From: Streptomyces sp. NBC_01571
GTDB taxonomy: Bacteria; Actinomycetota; Actinomycetes; Streptomycetales; Streptomycetaceae
Direction of reading: 5' to 3'
Length of the DNA stretch: 64,000 nucleotides
NCBI RefSeq assembly: GCF_026339875.1
Contig: NZ_JAPEPZ010000001.1
Coordinates: 3,348,001-3,412,000, forward strand
The notes beneath the pieces were generated by a model, which saw only the letters and a list, made by a program, of their open reading frames with translations, was not told where the DNA came from and ran no database searches. Positions 35,458 through 44,897 of the stretch are shown in pieces (positions within the stretch are counted from its first letter, which is position 1; each line of letters opens with the position of its first letter). The position numbers and the translations under genes are program-made.

Positions 35458-37260
35458 ATGCCGGTTTCCGTAACCCTTCCGGCGCTCGGCGAGAGCGTCA
35501 CCGAGGGCACTGTCACCCGCTGGCTGAAGGCCGAGGGCGAGCGCGTCGAAGCCGACGAACCGCTGCTCGAGGTGTCGACCGACAAGGTCGACACCGAGAT
35601 CCCCTCCCCCGCCGCCGGTGTGCTCGCCTCCATCAAGGTCGCCGAGGACGAGACGGTCGAGGTCGGCGCCGAGCTGGCCGTCATCGACGACGGCACGGGC
35701 GCGCCCGCCGCCGCTCCCGCCCCCGCCGCCGAGCCCGAGGCCGCCCCGGCCCCGGCCGCTCCGGCCCCCGCCGCCGAGGCCCCCGCGGCTCCGGCGCCCG
35801 AAGCCCCTGCCGCCCCTGCCGCCCCGGCCGGTGGCGCCTCCGGTACCGACGTCGTGCTGCCCGCGCTGGGCGAGTCGGTCACCGAGGGCACCGTCACCCG
35901 CTGGCTGAAGCAGGTCGGCGAGGAGGTCGCGGAGGACGAGCCGCTGCTCGAGGTCTCCACGGACAAGGTCGACACCGAGATCCCCGCGCCGGTCGCCGGC
36001 GTCCTGCTGGAGATCGTGGTCGGCGAGGACGAGACCGCCGAGGTCGGTGCCAAGCTCGCCGTCATCGGCGCCCCGGGCGCGGCTCCGGCCGCCGCTCCGG
36101 CTCCCGCGGCTCCGGCACCCGCCGCTGCCGCCCCGGCTCCGGCCGCCCCCGCGGCTCCGGCGCCCGCCCCGGCCCCCGCCCCGGCCCCCGCAGCTCCGGC
36201 TCCCGCGCCGGCTCCGGCTCCGGCTCCGGCCCAGGCCGCCGCTCCGGCCGCGCCCGCTCCGGCTCCCGCGCCGACCGCGCCCGCCCCCGTCACCCCGGCC
36301 CCGGCGCCCGCCGCGACCTCCGGTGACGACGGCGCGTACGTGACCCCGCTGGTGCGCAAGCTCGCCGCCGAGAACGGTGTCGACCTGGCCGCCGTCAAGG
36401 GCACCGGCGTCGGTGGCCGCATCCGCAAGCAGGACGTCATCGCCGCCGCGGAGGCCGCGAAGGCCGCCGCCGCGGCTCCGGCGCCCGCCGCTGCCGCCGC
36501 TCCCGCCGCCAAGAAGGCCCCGGTCCTCGAGGCCTCCCCGCTGCGTGGCCAGACCGTCAAGATGCCGCGCATCCGCAAGGTCATCGGCGACAACATGGTG
36601 AAGGCCCTGCACGAGCAGGCCCAGCTGTCCTCGGTCGTCGAGGTCGACATCACCCGCCTGATGAAGCTCCGCGCGCAGGCGAAGGACTCCTTCGCGGCCC
36701 GCGAGGGCGTCAAGCTCTCCCCGATGCCGTTCTTCGTGAAGGCGGCGGCCCAGGCGCTGAAGGCCCACCCGGCCGTCAACGCCCGGATCAACGTGGACGA
36801 GGGCACGATCACCTACTTCGACTCCGAGAACATCGGTATCGCGGTGGACTCCGAGAAGGGCCTGATGACCCCGGTCATCAAGCACGCGGGCGACCTCAAC
36901 ATCGCCGGTATCGCCAAGGCGACCGCCGACCTGGCGGGCAAGGTCCGCGCCAACAAGATCACCCCGGACGAGCTGTCCGGCGCGACCTTCACCATCTCCA
37001 ACACCGGCTCGCGCGGCGCGCTCTTCGACACGATCATCGTGCCGCCGAACCAGGTCGCGATCCTCGGCATCGGCGCGACGGTCAAGCGTCCGGCCGTCAT
37101 CGAGACGGAGGAGGGCACGGTCATCGGCGTCCGTGACATGACGTACCTGACGCTCTCCTACGACCACCGTCTGGTCGACGGCGCCGACGCGGCTCGTTAC
37201 CTGACCGCGGTCAAGGCGATCCTGGAGGCGGGCGAGTTCGAGGTCGAGCTCGGCCTCTAG
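35458..37260 (+). CDS. sucB: Dihydrolipoyl acyltransferase (E2) with two lipoyl domains
   Basis: The 600-residue E2 core enzyme carries acyl groups on lipoyl lysines to CoA. The two lipoyl domains are at about residues 1-77 and 128-203, each with DKVDTEIP (lipoylated K43 and K170). Long Ala/Pro linkers separate them from an E3-binding domain (about 298-335, [20 protein letters not shown]) and the catalytic domain, whose [14 protein letters not shown] carries the active His. TAAGGAGC precedes the ATG. Named sucB by actinobacterial usage; since aceE lies downstream and no other E2 is near, it may serve pyruvate as well as 2-oxoglutarate dehydrogenase. Confidence 0.95.
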   Translation: MPVSVTLPALGESVTEGTVTRWLKAEGERVEADEPLLEVSTDKVDTEIPSPAAGVLASIKVAEDETVEVGAELAVIDDGTGAPAAAPAPAAEPEAAPAPAAPAPAAEAPAAPAPEAPAAPAAPAGGASGTDVVLPALGESVTEGTVTRWLKQVGEEVAEDEPLLEVSTDKVDTEIPAPVAGVLLEIVVGEDETAEVGAKLAVIGAPGAAPAAAPAPAAPAPAAAAPAPAAPAAPAPAPAPAPAPAAPAPAPAPAPAPAQAAAPAAPAPAPAPTAPAPVTPAPAPAATSGDDGAYVTPLVRKLAAENGVDLAAVKGTGVGGRIRKQDVIAAAEAAKAAAAAPAPAAAAAPAAKKAPVLEASPLRGQTVKMPRIRKVIGDNMVKALHEQAQLSSVVEVDITRLMKLRAQAKDSFAAREGVKLSPMPFFVKAAAQALKAHPAVNARINVDEGTITYFDSENIGIAVDSEKGLMTPVIKHAGDLNIAGIAKATADLAGKVRANKITPDELSGATFTISNTGSRGALFDTIIVPPNQVAILGIGATVKRPAVIETEEGTVIGVRDMTYLTLSYDHRLVDGADAARYLTAVKAILEAGEFEVELGL

Positions 37261-37277
37261 TCCCACCCCAGCGCACC

Positions 37278-37315
37278 CGACGCCCCCGCCCGGAACCTTC
37301 CGGGCGGGGGCGTCG
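37278..37315 (+). terminator. Terminator hairpin after sucB
   Basis: CGACGCCCCCGCCCGG (37278-37293) pairs exactly with CCGGGCGGGGGCGTCG (37300-37315) around AACCTT. There is no U-tract. Confidence 0.85.
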
Positions 37316-37545
37316 CGTGTGCGCCCGCCGCGAGCGGCCGGATACGGGCGCGTCCGTGCTGACAGCGTGTAAGTCTCGTCTCACCTGCGCGAAAGCGCCC
37401 CCGTGCGCCTCTCCCCGGCAGCGGTGCGGCCTTATTGTCTAAAGGTCAAACGCCCTTGGGTCCCGCTCGTCGCCCGGTCACCACCCCTCAACGAGGCCCT
37501 TCGGGCCGCAGTATTGGATCCAGAGCCCCCGCCGAAGGAGCCCTC

Positions 37546-38169
37546 ATGACCGCGCCCGTCGTCCACTCGCTGCGCGAACAGATCCGCGAGCACATCGTGG
37601 AGGGGATCGTGAGCGGGCGCTGGAAGCCGGGCGAGCGGATCGTGGAGCGGCGGATCGCGACCGAGCTGGAGGTCAGCCAGACCCCGGTCCGGGAGGCGCT
37701 GCGGGAGCTGGAGTCCCTGCGGCTGATCGAGTCGGCGCCCAACAAGGGCGTGCGGGTACGCAACCTGACGGCCGCCGACCTGGAGGAGAGCTACCCCGTA
37801 CGGGCCGGTCTGGAGGCCATCGCGGCCGAGCTGGCGGCGGAACGGCTCGCCCAGGACTGCTCGGCGCTTGAGCCGCACGTCACCGCCCTGTACGAGGCCG
37901 ACCGGCTGTCGGACGGAACCGGCCAGGTCCGCCACACCGTCGCCTTCCACCGCGAACTGGTGCGTGCCGCCGGCAACTCCGTCCTCCTGCACACCTGGGA
38001 GGGCCTGGGCATCGAGGTCTTCACGGCGCTGTCGATCCGCTGGCTGGGGACCGTCCAGCAGTCGTACGCGGAGGAGCACGAGGCCCTCGTGGCCGCTTTC
38101 CGGCGCCGGGACCCGCTGATCGCGGAGCTCGTGAAGGCGCACGTCCTCGGCTGCGCGCCGCGGCCCTGA
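37546..38169 (+). CDS. GntR-family transcriptional regulator (FadR-type)
   Basis: The 207-residue protein has an N-terminal winged helix ([19 protein letters not shown], then [15 protein letters not shown]) and an all-helical FCD effector domain (from about residue 80) that in this family binds small organic acids, often with a metal held by Asp/His such as [17 protein letters not shown] lies just before the ATG at 37546. It sits between sucB and aceE, and a palindrome overlaps the proposed aceE promoter, so control of pyruvate dehydrogenase is a reasonable inference. Confidence 0.92.
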   Translation: MTAPVVHSLREQIREHIVEGIVSGRWKPGERIVERRIATELEVSQTPVREALRELESLRLIESAPNKGVRVRNLTAADLEESYPVRAGLEAIAAELAAERLAQDCSALEPHVTALYEADRLSDGTGQVRHTVAFHRELVRAAGNSVLLHTWEGLGIEVFTALSIRWLGTVQQSYAEEHEALVAAFRRRDPLIAELVKAHVLGCAPRP

Positions 38170-38290
38170 CACAGCGGAGCGCGGCCATGCTCACCTGCGG
38201 GAATCCCCCGAATCCAAGGCACCCGGTGCCTGTCACCGAGGCACCCCGTGCCGACTTTCGCCCGACGACGAGGTTTTCGGCCGGATTCCT

Positions 38291-38320
38291 TTGATCGATC
38301 ATCGATCAGGGAGTTACAGT
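38291..38320 (+). promoter_or_regulatory. Proposed aceE promoter overlapped by a 17-bp palindrome
   Basis: TTGATC (38291-38296) and TACAGT (38315-38320), 18 bp apart, form a good housekeeping-type promoter about 110 bp before aceE. Between them TGATCGAT (38292-38299) and ATCGATCA (38301-38308) are exact inverted arms around one C, covering the -35 and half the spacer. That is the layout of a repressor site. The GntR-family protein encoded 120 bp upstream is the first candidate to bind it. Confidence 0.65.
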
Positions 38321-38428
38321 CATCGCGGGCTCACACCAGAGCCCTTGAGCCCTGTCCTGCCAAAGACCAAGGGCTACCCCGAACCCTTACCGATGAGGGA
38401 ACCCCCTTCGACTCCGGAAGGCGGCGCA

Positions 38429-41131
38429 ATGACCGACCCCACCGCAATCCAGCCGAGCGAGCTCGACCAGCTCCCGGACCGCGACCCCGAGGAGACCGCC
38501 GAATGGCAGGCCTCACTGGACGCCGTCACCAAGGCGGCCGGGCCGCACCGTGCCGCGTACCTGATGCGCCGCACGCTGGAGCGCGCCGAGGGCCACGGCC
38601 TCGCGCTGCCCAAGCTGCTTGAGACCGACTACGTCAACACCATCCCCACCTCCGCCGAGCCCGTCGTGGACGGCGACGAGGCGCTGGAGCGCCGGATCAC
38701 CGCCTGGAACCGCTGGAACGCGGCCGCCATGGTGACCCGGGGCGCGAAGCACGGCGTGGGCGGTCACATCGCCACCTTCGCCTCCGCGGCCTGGCTCTAC
38801 GAGACGGGCTTCAACCACTTCTTCAAGGGCAAGGAGGGGGACGGGTCCGGCGACCAGCTCTACATCCAGGGCCACGCCTCCCCCGGCATCTACGCCCGCG
38901 CCTTCCTCGACGGCCGCCTCACCGAGACGCAGCTCGACAACTTCCGCCAGGAGGCGGGTGGCAACGGTCTGCCGTCCTACCCGCACCCGCGCCGGCTGCC
39001 CTGGCTCTGGGAGTTCCCGACGGTCTCGATGGGCCTCGGCCCGCTGTCGGCGATCTACCAGGCGCGCTTCAACCGCTACCTCACCAGCCGCGGCATCAAG
39101 GACGTCTCGCAGTCCCACGTGTGGGCGTTCCTCGGCGACGGCGAGATGGACGAGCCGGAGTCGACGGCCGCGCTCGCCCTGGCCGCTCGTGAGGGCCTGG
39201 ACAACCTGACCTTCGTCATCAACTGCAACCTGCAGCGCCTCGACGGCCCGGTCCGCGCCAACTTCAAGATCGTGCAGGAGCTGGAGGCCCAGTTCCGCGG
39301 CGCCGGCTGGAACGTCGTGAAGTCCCTGTGGGGCAACGCCTGGGACGAGCTGTTCCGCCTCGACACCACCGGCGCGCTCGTACGCCGGCTGCGCGAGGTA
39401 CCCGACGCCCAGGTGCAGACGTACCAGACCCGCGACGCCGCCTACATCCGCCAGGACTTCTTCGGCGCCGACCCGGCGCTCGTCGAGATGGCGAAGCTGC
39501 TCAGCGACGACAAGATCACCGAGTGCTTCCACCTCTCCCGCGGTGGCCACGAGTCGCGCAAGGTGTACGCCGCCTACCGCGCCGCCCTGGCCCACAAGGG
39601 CGGACCGACCGTGATCCTGGCCCAGACGGTCAAGGGCTTCACGCTCGGCACGGGCTTCGCGTCCAAGAACGCCAACCACCAGATGAAGAAGCTGTCCACG
39701 GACGAGTTCAAGCAGATGCGTGACCTGCTCGAACTTCCCATCTCCGACAGCCAGTTCGTCGACGGTGTGGTCCCCTACGGCCACCCGGGCGCCGACGCCC
39801 CCGAGGTCCGTTACCTCCAGGAGCGCCGCGCGGCCCTCGGCGGCCCCGCCCCCGCCCGTCGGACGCACCCCCTCGCCCCGCTGCCCGCCCCCGCCGACAA
39901 GGCGTTCGCGTCCTTCGACAAGGGCTCCGGCACGCAGAACGTGGCGACGACGATGGCCTTCGTCCGGCTGGTCAAGGACCTCGTCCGCGACAAGCAGAGC
40001 GGGAAGCGCTGGGTGCCGATCGTCCCCGACGAGGCGCGCACCTTCGGCATGGAGAGCCTCTTCCCCTCCCTCGGCATCTACTCGCCCAAGGGCCAGACGT
40101 ACGAGCCGGTCGACCGCGACCAGCTGATGTACTACAAGGAGGCCAAGGACGGCCAGATCCTCAACGAGGGGATCACCGAGGCCGGCTCCATGGCGGACTT
40201 CATCGCCGCGTCCACCGCGTACGCCACGCACGGCGAGGCGATGATCCCCTTCTACATCTTCTACTCGATGTTCGGCTGGCAGCGCACGGCCGACCAGATG
40301 TGGCAGCTCGGCGACCAGCTCGGCCGCGGCTTCCTGGTCGGCGCCACGGCCGGCCGTACGACGCTGACGGGCGAGGGCCTCCAGCACGCCGACGGCCACT
40401 CCCCCGTCATCGCGGCGACCAACCCCGCGGCGCTCAGCTACGACCCGGCGTTCGCGTACGAGGTGGCGGCGATCGTCAAGGACGGTCTGCGCCGCATGTA
40501 CGGCGAGACCGCACCGGGCGAGGACCCGAACGTCTTCTACTACCTGACGGTCTACAACGAGCCGATCCCGCAGCCCGCGAAGCCGGCCGGGCTCGGCATC
40601 GACGAGGGCATCGTCAAGGGCCTCTACCGCTTCAACACGGCCGAGTCGGCGGGCCTGTCCCCGGCCGCCAACGCCGCGCGCGTCCAGCTGCTGGGCTCCG
40701 GCACGGCGATCCACTGGACCCTGGAGGCGCAGAAGCTGCTCGCCGAGGAGTGGGGCGTCGCCGCGGACGTGTGGTCCGCGACGTCCTGGACCGAGCTGCG
40801 GCGCGACGCGCTGGAGGCCGACGCGGCGCTGCTGCGCGGCGAGGAGCGGGTGCCGTTCGTCCGCCAGGCGCTGCACGGCGCCGAAGGCCCGGTACTCGCG
40901 GTCTCCGACTACATGCGCCAGGTCCCGGACCAGATCGCGCAGTGGGTCGAGCAGGACTACTCCTCTCTCGGTGCCGACGGCTTCGGCCTCTCGGACACCC
41001 GTGAGGCGGCCCGCCGTCACTTCGGCGTCGACGCGCAGTCGATCGTCGTCGCGGCGCTGGCGCAGCTCGCCCGCCGCGGTGAGGTCAAGACGTCCGCGGT
41101 GAAGGAAGCCCGGGAGCGCTACGGCCTGTAG
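38429..41131 (+). CDS. aceE: Pyruvate dehydrogenase E1 component (homodimeric type)
   Basis: The 900-residue enzyme decarboxylates pyruvate with thiamine diphosphate and acetylates the lipoyl arms of E2. The ThDP/Mg motif is GDGEMDE ... INCN (about residues 236-272), and other AceE signatures are [17 protein letters not shown] near residue 60, [17 protein letters not shown] and the C-terminal DGFGLSDTR. The ATG at 38429 follows GGAAGG; the longer frame from 38291 would start inside the promoter palindrome. It is monocistronic, ended by a perfect hairpin at 41148. Confidence 0.97.
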   Translation: MTDPTAIQPSELDQLPDRDPEETAEWQASLDAVTKAAGPHRAAYLMRRTLERAEGHGLALPKLLETDYVNTIPTSAEPVVDGDEALERRITAWNRWNAAAMVTRGAKHGVGGHIATFASAAWLYETGFNHFFKGKEGDGSGDQLYIQGHASPGIYARAFLDGRLTETQLDNFRQEAGGNGLPSYPHPRRLPWLWEFPTVSMGLGPLSAIYQARFNRYLTSRGIKDVSQSHVWAFLGDGEMDEPESTAALALAAREGLDNLTFVINCNLQRLDGPVRANFKIVQELEAQFRGAGWNVVKSLWGNAWDELFRLDTTGALVRRLREVPDAQVQTYQTRDAAYIRQDFFGADPALVEMAKLLSDDKITECFHLSRGGHESRKVYAAYRAALAHKGGPTVILAQTVKGFTLGTGFASKNANHQMKKLSTDEFKQMRDLLELPISDSQFVDGVVPYGHPGADAPEVRYLQERRAALGGPAPARRTHPLAPLPAPADKAFASFDKGSGTQNVATTMAFVRLVKDLVRDKQSGKRWVPIVPDEARTFGMESLFPSLGIYSPKGQTYEPVDRDQLMYYKEAKDGQILNEGITEAGSMADFIAASTAYATHGEAMIPFYIFYSMFGWQRTADQMWQLGDQLGRGFLVGATAGRTTLTGEGLQHADGHSPVIAATNPAALSYDPAFAYEVAAIVKDGLRRMYGETAPGEDPNVFYYLTVYNEPIPQPAKPAGLGIDEGIVKGLYRFNTAESAGLSPAANAARVQLLGSGTAIHWTLEAQKLLAEEWGVAADVWSATSWTELRRDALEADAALLRGEERVPFVRQALHGAEGPVLAVSDYMRQVPDQIAQWVEQDYSSLGADGFGLSDTREAARRHFGVDAQSIVVAALAQLARRGEVKTSAVKEARERYGL

Positions 41132-41147
41132 GACCTGTGGTTCACCC

Positions 41148-41185
41148 CGGCGAGGGGGTACGGCGGCCGCCGTACCCCCTCGCCG
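41148..41185 (+). terminator. Terminator hairpin after aceE
   Basis: The 38-bp stretch is a perfect palindrome: CGGCGAGGGGGTACGGCGG (41148-41166) is the exact inverse of 41167-41185. It lies 17 bp after the aceE stop and before the WYL regulator. Confidence 0.88.
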
Positions 41186-41232
41186 TCTTCATGCCCCGGC
41201 TGCCTGTCGGTGGCGCCCGGCATGATGAACGC

Positions 41233-42204
41233 ATGCGTGCTGCCCGCCTGATCAAGATGGTGCTGCTGCTCCAGTCGCGGGCGTCGATGACCGCCGCCGA
41301 GCTGGCGCGGGAGCTGGAGGTGTCCGAGCGGACCGTCGCGAGGGACGCGCAGGCGCTCTCGGAGGCGGGGGTCCCGGTGTACGCGGACCGGGGGCGGGCG
41401 GGGGGCTACCGGCTGATCGGCGGCTACCGCACCCGGCTCACCGGCCTGGCGCGGGGCGAGGCGGAGGCGCTCTTCCTGAGCGGGGTACCCGGGGCGCTGC
41501 GCGAGATGGGTCTGGAGGACACCGCGTCCGCGGCCCGGCTGAAGGTCTCCGCGGCCCTGCTGCCCTCGCTGCGGGACGCCTCGCGGACGGCGGCGCAGCG
41601 CTTCCATCTGGACGCGCCCGCCTGGTTCAGCGAGCCCAGGGCGCCCGAGCTGCTGCCGCCGGTCGCGGACGCGGTGTGGGACGACCGCCCGGTCGTCGCG
41701 CGTTACGGACGGGACGGGGCGGAGGTGGAGCGGACACTGGAGCCGTACGGACTCGTGCTGAAGGCGGGGGTCTGGTACCTGTGCGCGCGGGTGCCGGAGG
41801 CGGGGACCTTCCGGGTGTACCGGATCGACCGGTTCACCGCGGTCGGTCTCGGCGAGGAGCGGTTCCGGCGGGACGAGGATTTCGACCTGCCCGGGTTCTG
41901 GGAGGAGCGGGCCGAGCAGTTCGCGCGGTCCATCCTGCGGGCCGAGGCCGTCGTACGGCTCTCCCCGGACGGCGTACGGCGTCTGCCGCACGTCGTCGAT
42001 CCCACGGCGGCGAGGGCGGCCCTGGACGCGTGCGGTGCCCCCGACGACCGGGGGTGGGTGACCGTCACGCTCCCCGTCGAGTCCGCGGAGGTCGCCCATA
42101 CGCAGCTCACGGGGCTCGGGCCCGAGGTGGAGGTGGTCTCCCCCGCGGCCCTGCGCGAGCGCTTCGCCGCGGACGCGGCGCGACTGGCGGCGCTCTACGC
42201 GTGA
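41233..42204 (+). CDS. WYL-domain transcriptional regulator (DeoR-like helix-turn-helix)
   Basis: The 323-residue protein has an N-terminal winged helix (LIKMVLLLQSRASMTAAELA, then VSERTVARDAQAL), a wing RGRAGGYRL, and a WYL domain (about residues 135-235, with the motif variant LVLKAGVWYLCARV) plus a C-terminal WCX segment. WYL domains are thought to sense nucleotides or nucleic acid ends. The ATG at 41233 matches the family N-terminus. No Shine-Dalgarno is seen, and CATGAT 6 nt upstream may be a -10. Target genes are not evident. Confidence 0.92.
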   Translation: MRAARLIKMVLLLQSRASMTAAELARELEVSERTVARDAQALSEAGVPVYADRGRAGGYRLIGGYRTRLTGLARGEAEALFLSGVPGALREMGLEDTASAARLKVSAALLPSLRDASRTAAQRFHLDAPAWFSEPRAPELLPPVADAVWDDRPVVARYGRDGAEVERTLEPYGLVLKAGVWYLCARVPEAGTFRVYRIDRFTAVGLGEERFRRDEDFDLPGFWEERAEQFARSILRAEAVVRLSPDGVRRLPHVVDPTAARAALDACGAPDDRGWVTVTLPVESAEVAHTQLTGLGPEVEVVSPAALRERFAADAARLAALYA

Positions 42205-42319
42205 CGGGTCGCGCGAAAGCGCCCCGTACCTGTCGGTTCTACCGTCGGCATGTGCGCGCATAACAATCTGCGGCACTCCGCGTGCGTCACTCCCGTTCAG
42301 GCCCGATGCTGGACCCGTG

Positions 42320-42838
42320 ATGGACGAGACGGAGTTCTGGGAGCTGGTGGACACGACCCGCGAGGCCGTCGAGGGCGACCCCGAGGACCACGCCGACCTG
42401 CTCGTCGAACGGCTCGTCCAGCGGGACCCGGACGTCGTGCTCGACTTCGCCCGTCACTTCGAGGCCCGCTACAACCGCGCCTACCGCTGGGACCTGTGGG
42501 GCGCGGCGTGGGTGCTGCTCGACGGGGCGAGCGACGACGCCTTCGACTTCTTCCGGTGCTGGCTGATCGGCCAGGGGCGTGAGGTCTTCGAGGGGGCGAT
42601 GCACGACCCGGACGCCCTCGCCGAGCTCCTGGACGACTTCGACGAGGATCTGGACGGGGACGGCGAGGAGCTGGGGTACGCGGCGGACGAGGCGTACGAG
42701 CAGCTCACCGGGGTCGTCGCGCCCGACCTCGGGATTCCTCCGGCGTCGACGGAGCCGGAGGGCACGCCGCTCGACTTCGAGAACGAAGGGGTGCTCTCCG
42801 AGCGTTATCCGAAGTTGTGGGAGCGCTTCCGGGGCTGA
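42320..42838 (+). CDS. DUF4240 family protein
   Basis: The 172-residue, strongly acidic protein starts MDETEFWELVDTTREAVEG and contains YRWDLWGAAWVLLDGASDDAF and FRCWLIGQGREVFE, the core of DUF4240. Function unknown. A GTG one codon earlier could also be used. It stands alone between the WYL gene and a repeat-rich gap that ends with a terminator. Confidence 0.9.
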   Translation: MDETEFWELVDTTREAVEGDPEDHADLLVERLVQRDPDVVLDFARHFEARYNRAYRWDLWGAAWVLLDGASDDAFDFFRCWLIGQGREVFEGAMHDPDALAELLDDFDEDLDGDGEELGYAADEAYEQLTGVVAPDLGIPPASTEPEGTPLDFENEGVLSERYPKLWERFRG

Positions 42839-42865
42839 GGGGTTCGGTTTCTCGCCCTCGCCGTA

Positions 42866-43087
42866 CCTGGGGGCTGCCGCCCCCGGACCCCCGCTTCGGC
42901 CTGAACGGCCTCGTCCTCAAACGCCGGACGGGCTGGAGATGCGGGCCTGCGCTGAAGATGCGGGCTTGTGCTGGGGGTGTCGGCGCGTGCTGCATGGTTC
43001 CGGCCGGGGTCATGTATTGCAGCCCGTCCGGCGTTTGAGGACGAGCCCTTCGGGCGAAGCGGGGGTCCAGGGGGCGCAGCGCCCCTG
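42866..43087. repeat. Inverted pair of family A intergenic repeats
   Basis: Two about 70-bp copies face each other: 42866-42935 (containing CTCGTCCTCAAACGCCGGAC) and 43021-43087 (containing GTCCGGCGTTTGAGGACGAG, its exact inverse). Between them lies about 85 bp with short GCGGGC repeats and no gene. The pair could fold into a long cruciform between the convergent DUF4240 and amidase genes. Confidence 0.8.
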
Positions 43088-43123
43088 ACCCGTCCCTGGG
43101 GGCTCCGCCCCCAGGGACGGGTC
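43087..43123. terminator. Very strong hairpin between convergent genes
   Basis: GACCCGTCCCTGGGGGC (43087-43103) and its exact inverse (43107-43123) pair around a 3-nt loop. It separates DUF4240 (+) from the amidase (-). Confidence 0.88.
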
Positions 43124-43160
43124 GGGTAGGGGCGGCGGGGGCGAGGAAACCCCGGCCGGG

Positions 43161-44711
43161 TCAGCGGCGGCCCTGCAGAAACGCGGCCCGGGTACGGATC
43201 GCCGGAAGGCGAGCCGTCAGCGCGGCACCGGGGCACGTGGTCATGAACCCGGCGTTGTGACCGGCCAACGTCGGCAGCACCACAGCGGTCCCCATGGCAT
43301 ACCGACTGAGACTGTTGCTGGACACGAGCCGCACGGTGCCCCGCGGATCCACGTCCGCCAGCCCCAGCTTCCACGCGGCGAGCGCCGCGATCGCCTCGGT
43401 CATCGCCCGCGGCACCACCGCCCCCTCCGTGAACGTACCGATGGCCGCGATCCCCGCGGTCCGGTGGTTGAAGCCCTGGGTGTGGGCCCCGGTGACGGCC
43501 CGGTCGACCCCGCCCGCGCGCCCCTCGTAGATCGTCCCGCACCGGTCGACGAGGAAGTTGTAGCCGATGTCGTCCCAGTTCCGGGCGCCGGTCTGCCCGG
43601 CGTAGAGGTACCGGATGATGCGGGGCACGTCGGCGCAGTCGTACACGTTCGGCGAGTCGGTGTGGTGGACGAAGACCGCGACGACCCGGTCGTCGTACCG
43701 CGGCGGCGGCTGGCCGTGCGCGGTACGGGCGTCCAGCCAGCGCGACCGCGGCACGATGGTCGGCCGCACAGCCGTGTGAACGACGGGCCGCACGGCGGCC
43801 GGAGGCGCGGCGGTGCGGGAGCGCCCCACCACGCGCTCCACTCCGCGGGCGCACAGGACGAGCGCGACCACGGCGAGCAGCCCTGAGACACACCCGAGCA
43901 CGATCAGCGTGGGACGCGTCGCCCACCGGCCCTGAGCCGGTCGCCACGCCACCCACCGACCCACCACCGGCCGCCACCTCGCCCACCAACCCGGCACAGG
44001 TCGCCACGCCACCCACCGGCTCACCAGCAGGCGCCACCTGGCCCACCAACCCGGCTCCGGTCGCCACGCCACCCACCGACCCACCACCAGCCGCCACCTC
44101 GCCGACCAACCCCGCTCCGGTCGCCACGCCACCCACCGACCCACCAGCAGGCGCCACGTCAGCCACCAGCCCCGCACCGATCGCCACGCCACCCGCCGCC
44201 ACCTCGCCCACCAACCCGGCACAGGTCGCCACACCACCCACCGGCTCACCAGCAGGCGCCACGTCAGCCACCAGCCCCGCACCGATCGCCACGCCACCCG
44301 CCGCCACCTCGCCCACCAACCCGGCACAGGTCGCCACACCACCCACCGGCTCACCAGCAGGCGCCACGTCAGCCACCAGCCCCGCACCGATCGCCACGCC
44401 ACCAGCCGCCACCTCGCCCACCAACCCGGCACAGGTCGCCACACCACCCACCGGCTCACCAGCAGGCGCCACGTCAGCCACCAGCCCCGCACCGATCGCC
44501 ACGCCACCAGCCGCCACCTCGCCCACCAACCCGGCACAGGTCGCCACACCACCCACCGGCTCACCAGCAGGCGCCACGTCAGCCACCAGCCCCACGTCGG
44601 CCGCCGCGGCAGCCACCATCGCAGCCACAGCCGCAGCCACCCCAGCGCATGGCGAAGTCGCTCCCCGCCTTGTTCCCGCGATGCCCCTCGCGTCATCCGG
44701 AAGACACGCAT
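43161..44711 (-). CDS. Peptidoglycan-recognition-type N-acetylmuramoyl-L-alanine amidase with Trp/Arg-rich repeat N-terminus
   Basis: The C-terminal domain (about residues 345-516) is an amidase_2/PGRP zinc enzyme: VHHTDS and GAHTQGFN supply His ligands and TTCPGAAL the Cys. A membrane helix (LIVLGCVSGLLAVVALVLC) precedes it. Upstream in the same frame is a tandem repeat of 20- and 15-residue units such as GWWLTWRLLVSRWVVWRPVP, extraordinarily rich in Trp and Arg. I start at ATG 44711 (516 residues) because GAGGG lies 7 nt upstream. A later GTG start that leaves out the repeats is possible. Third-position GC is higher in this frame than in the other open minus-strand frame. It is divergent from a MarP-like protease. 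Confidence 0.75.
   Translation of the reverse strand: MRVFRMTRGASREQGGERLRHALGWLRLWLRWWLPRRPTWGWWLTWRLLVSRWVVWRPVPGWWARWRLVAWRSVRGWWLTWRLLVSRWVVWRPVPGWWARWRLVAWRSVRGWWLTWRLLVSRWVVWRPVPGWWARWRRVAWRSVRGWWLTWRLLVSRWVVWRPVPGWWARWRRVAWRSVRGWWLTWRLLVGRWVAWRPERGWSARWRLVVGRWVAWRPEPGWWARWRLLVSRWVAWRPVPGWWARWRPVVGRWVAWRPAQGRWATRPTLIVLGCVSGLLAVVALVLCARGVERVVGRSRTAAPPAAVRPVVHTAVRPTIVPRSRWLDARTAHGQPPPRYDDRVVAVFVHHTDSPNVYDCADVPRIIRYLYAGQTGARNWDDIGYNFLVDRCGTIYEGRAGGVDRAVTGAHTQGFNHRTAGIAAIGTFTEGAVVPRAMTEAIAALAAWKLGLADVDPRGTVRLVSSNSLSRYAMGTAVVLPTLAGHNAGFMTTCPGAALTARLPAIRTRAAFLQGRR
43919..44611. repeat. Coding tandem repeat: 60-bp units grading into four near-identical 105-bp units
   Basis: From about 44189 to 44611 a 105-bp unit recurs four times with almost no change (one C/A difference is seen). 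Each is made of a 60-bp part and a 45-bp part that looks like the same unit with 15 bp lost. From 43919 to 44189 more diverged 60-bp units are seen. All periods are multiples of three, so every frame stays open. The near identity of the 105-bp units points to recent expansion or homogenisation. Confidence 0.92.
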
Positions 44712-44897
44712 GTCCTCACCCTCGCCCGGATCATCGCGCCGCGCGATGTGCGCTGTGCCACCTGGTGGAACCATCCCCCTGGTCCGGAACGTTTTCACAG
44801 TTCCACGCACGCGTGGCCCCCTCGCGGGACCACGCGCGCGTGCTGATCACTGAGCCCGCCCCACGCGTACTAAGGGGCCCGAGAGAAAGGCGGCTCC

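Noticed and set aside
37430..37460. Possible GntR autoregulatory site TTGTCTAAAGGTCAA
   Set aside because: The arms match only partly (TTG/CAA); too weak to call as an operator.
43919..44611. CRISPR-like array
   Set aside because: Units follow directly without unique spacers and are in frame with a protein, so this is a coding tandem repeat.
42805..44640. A 611-residue open frame on the minus strand with repeats of the GLVADVAPAGEPVGG type
   Set aside because: It is open because the repeat periods are multiples of three. Third-position GC is lower than in the amidase frame, and past the repeat it becomes Arg/Pro-rich without any domain.
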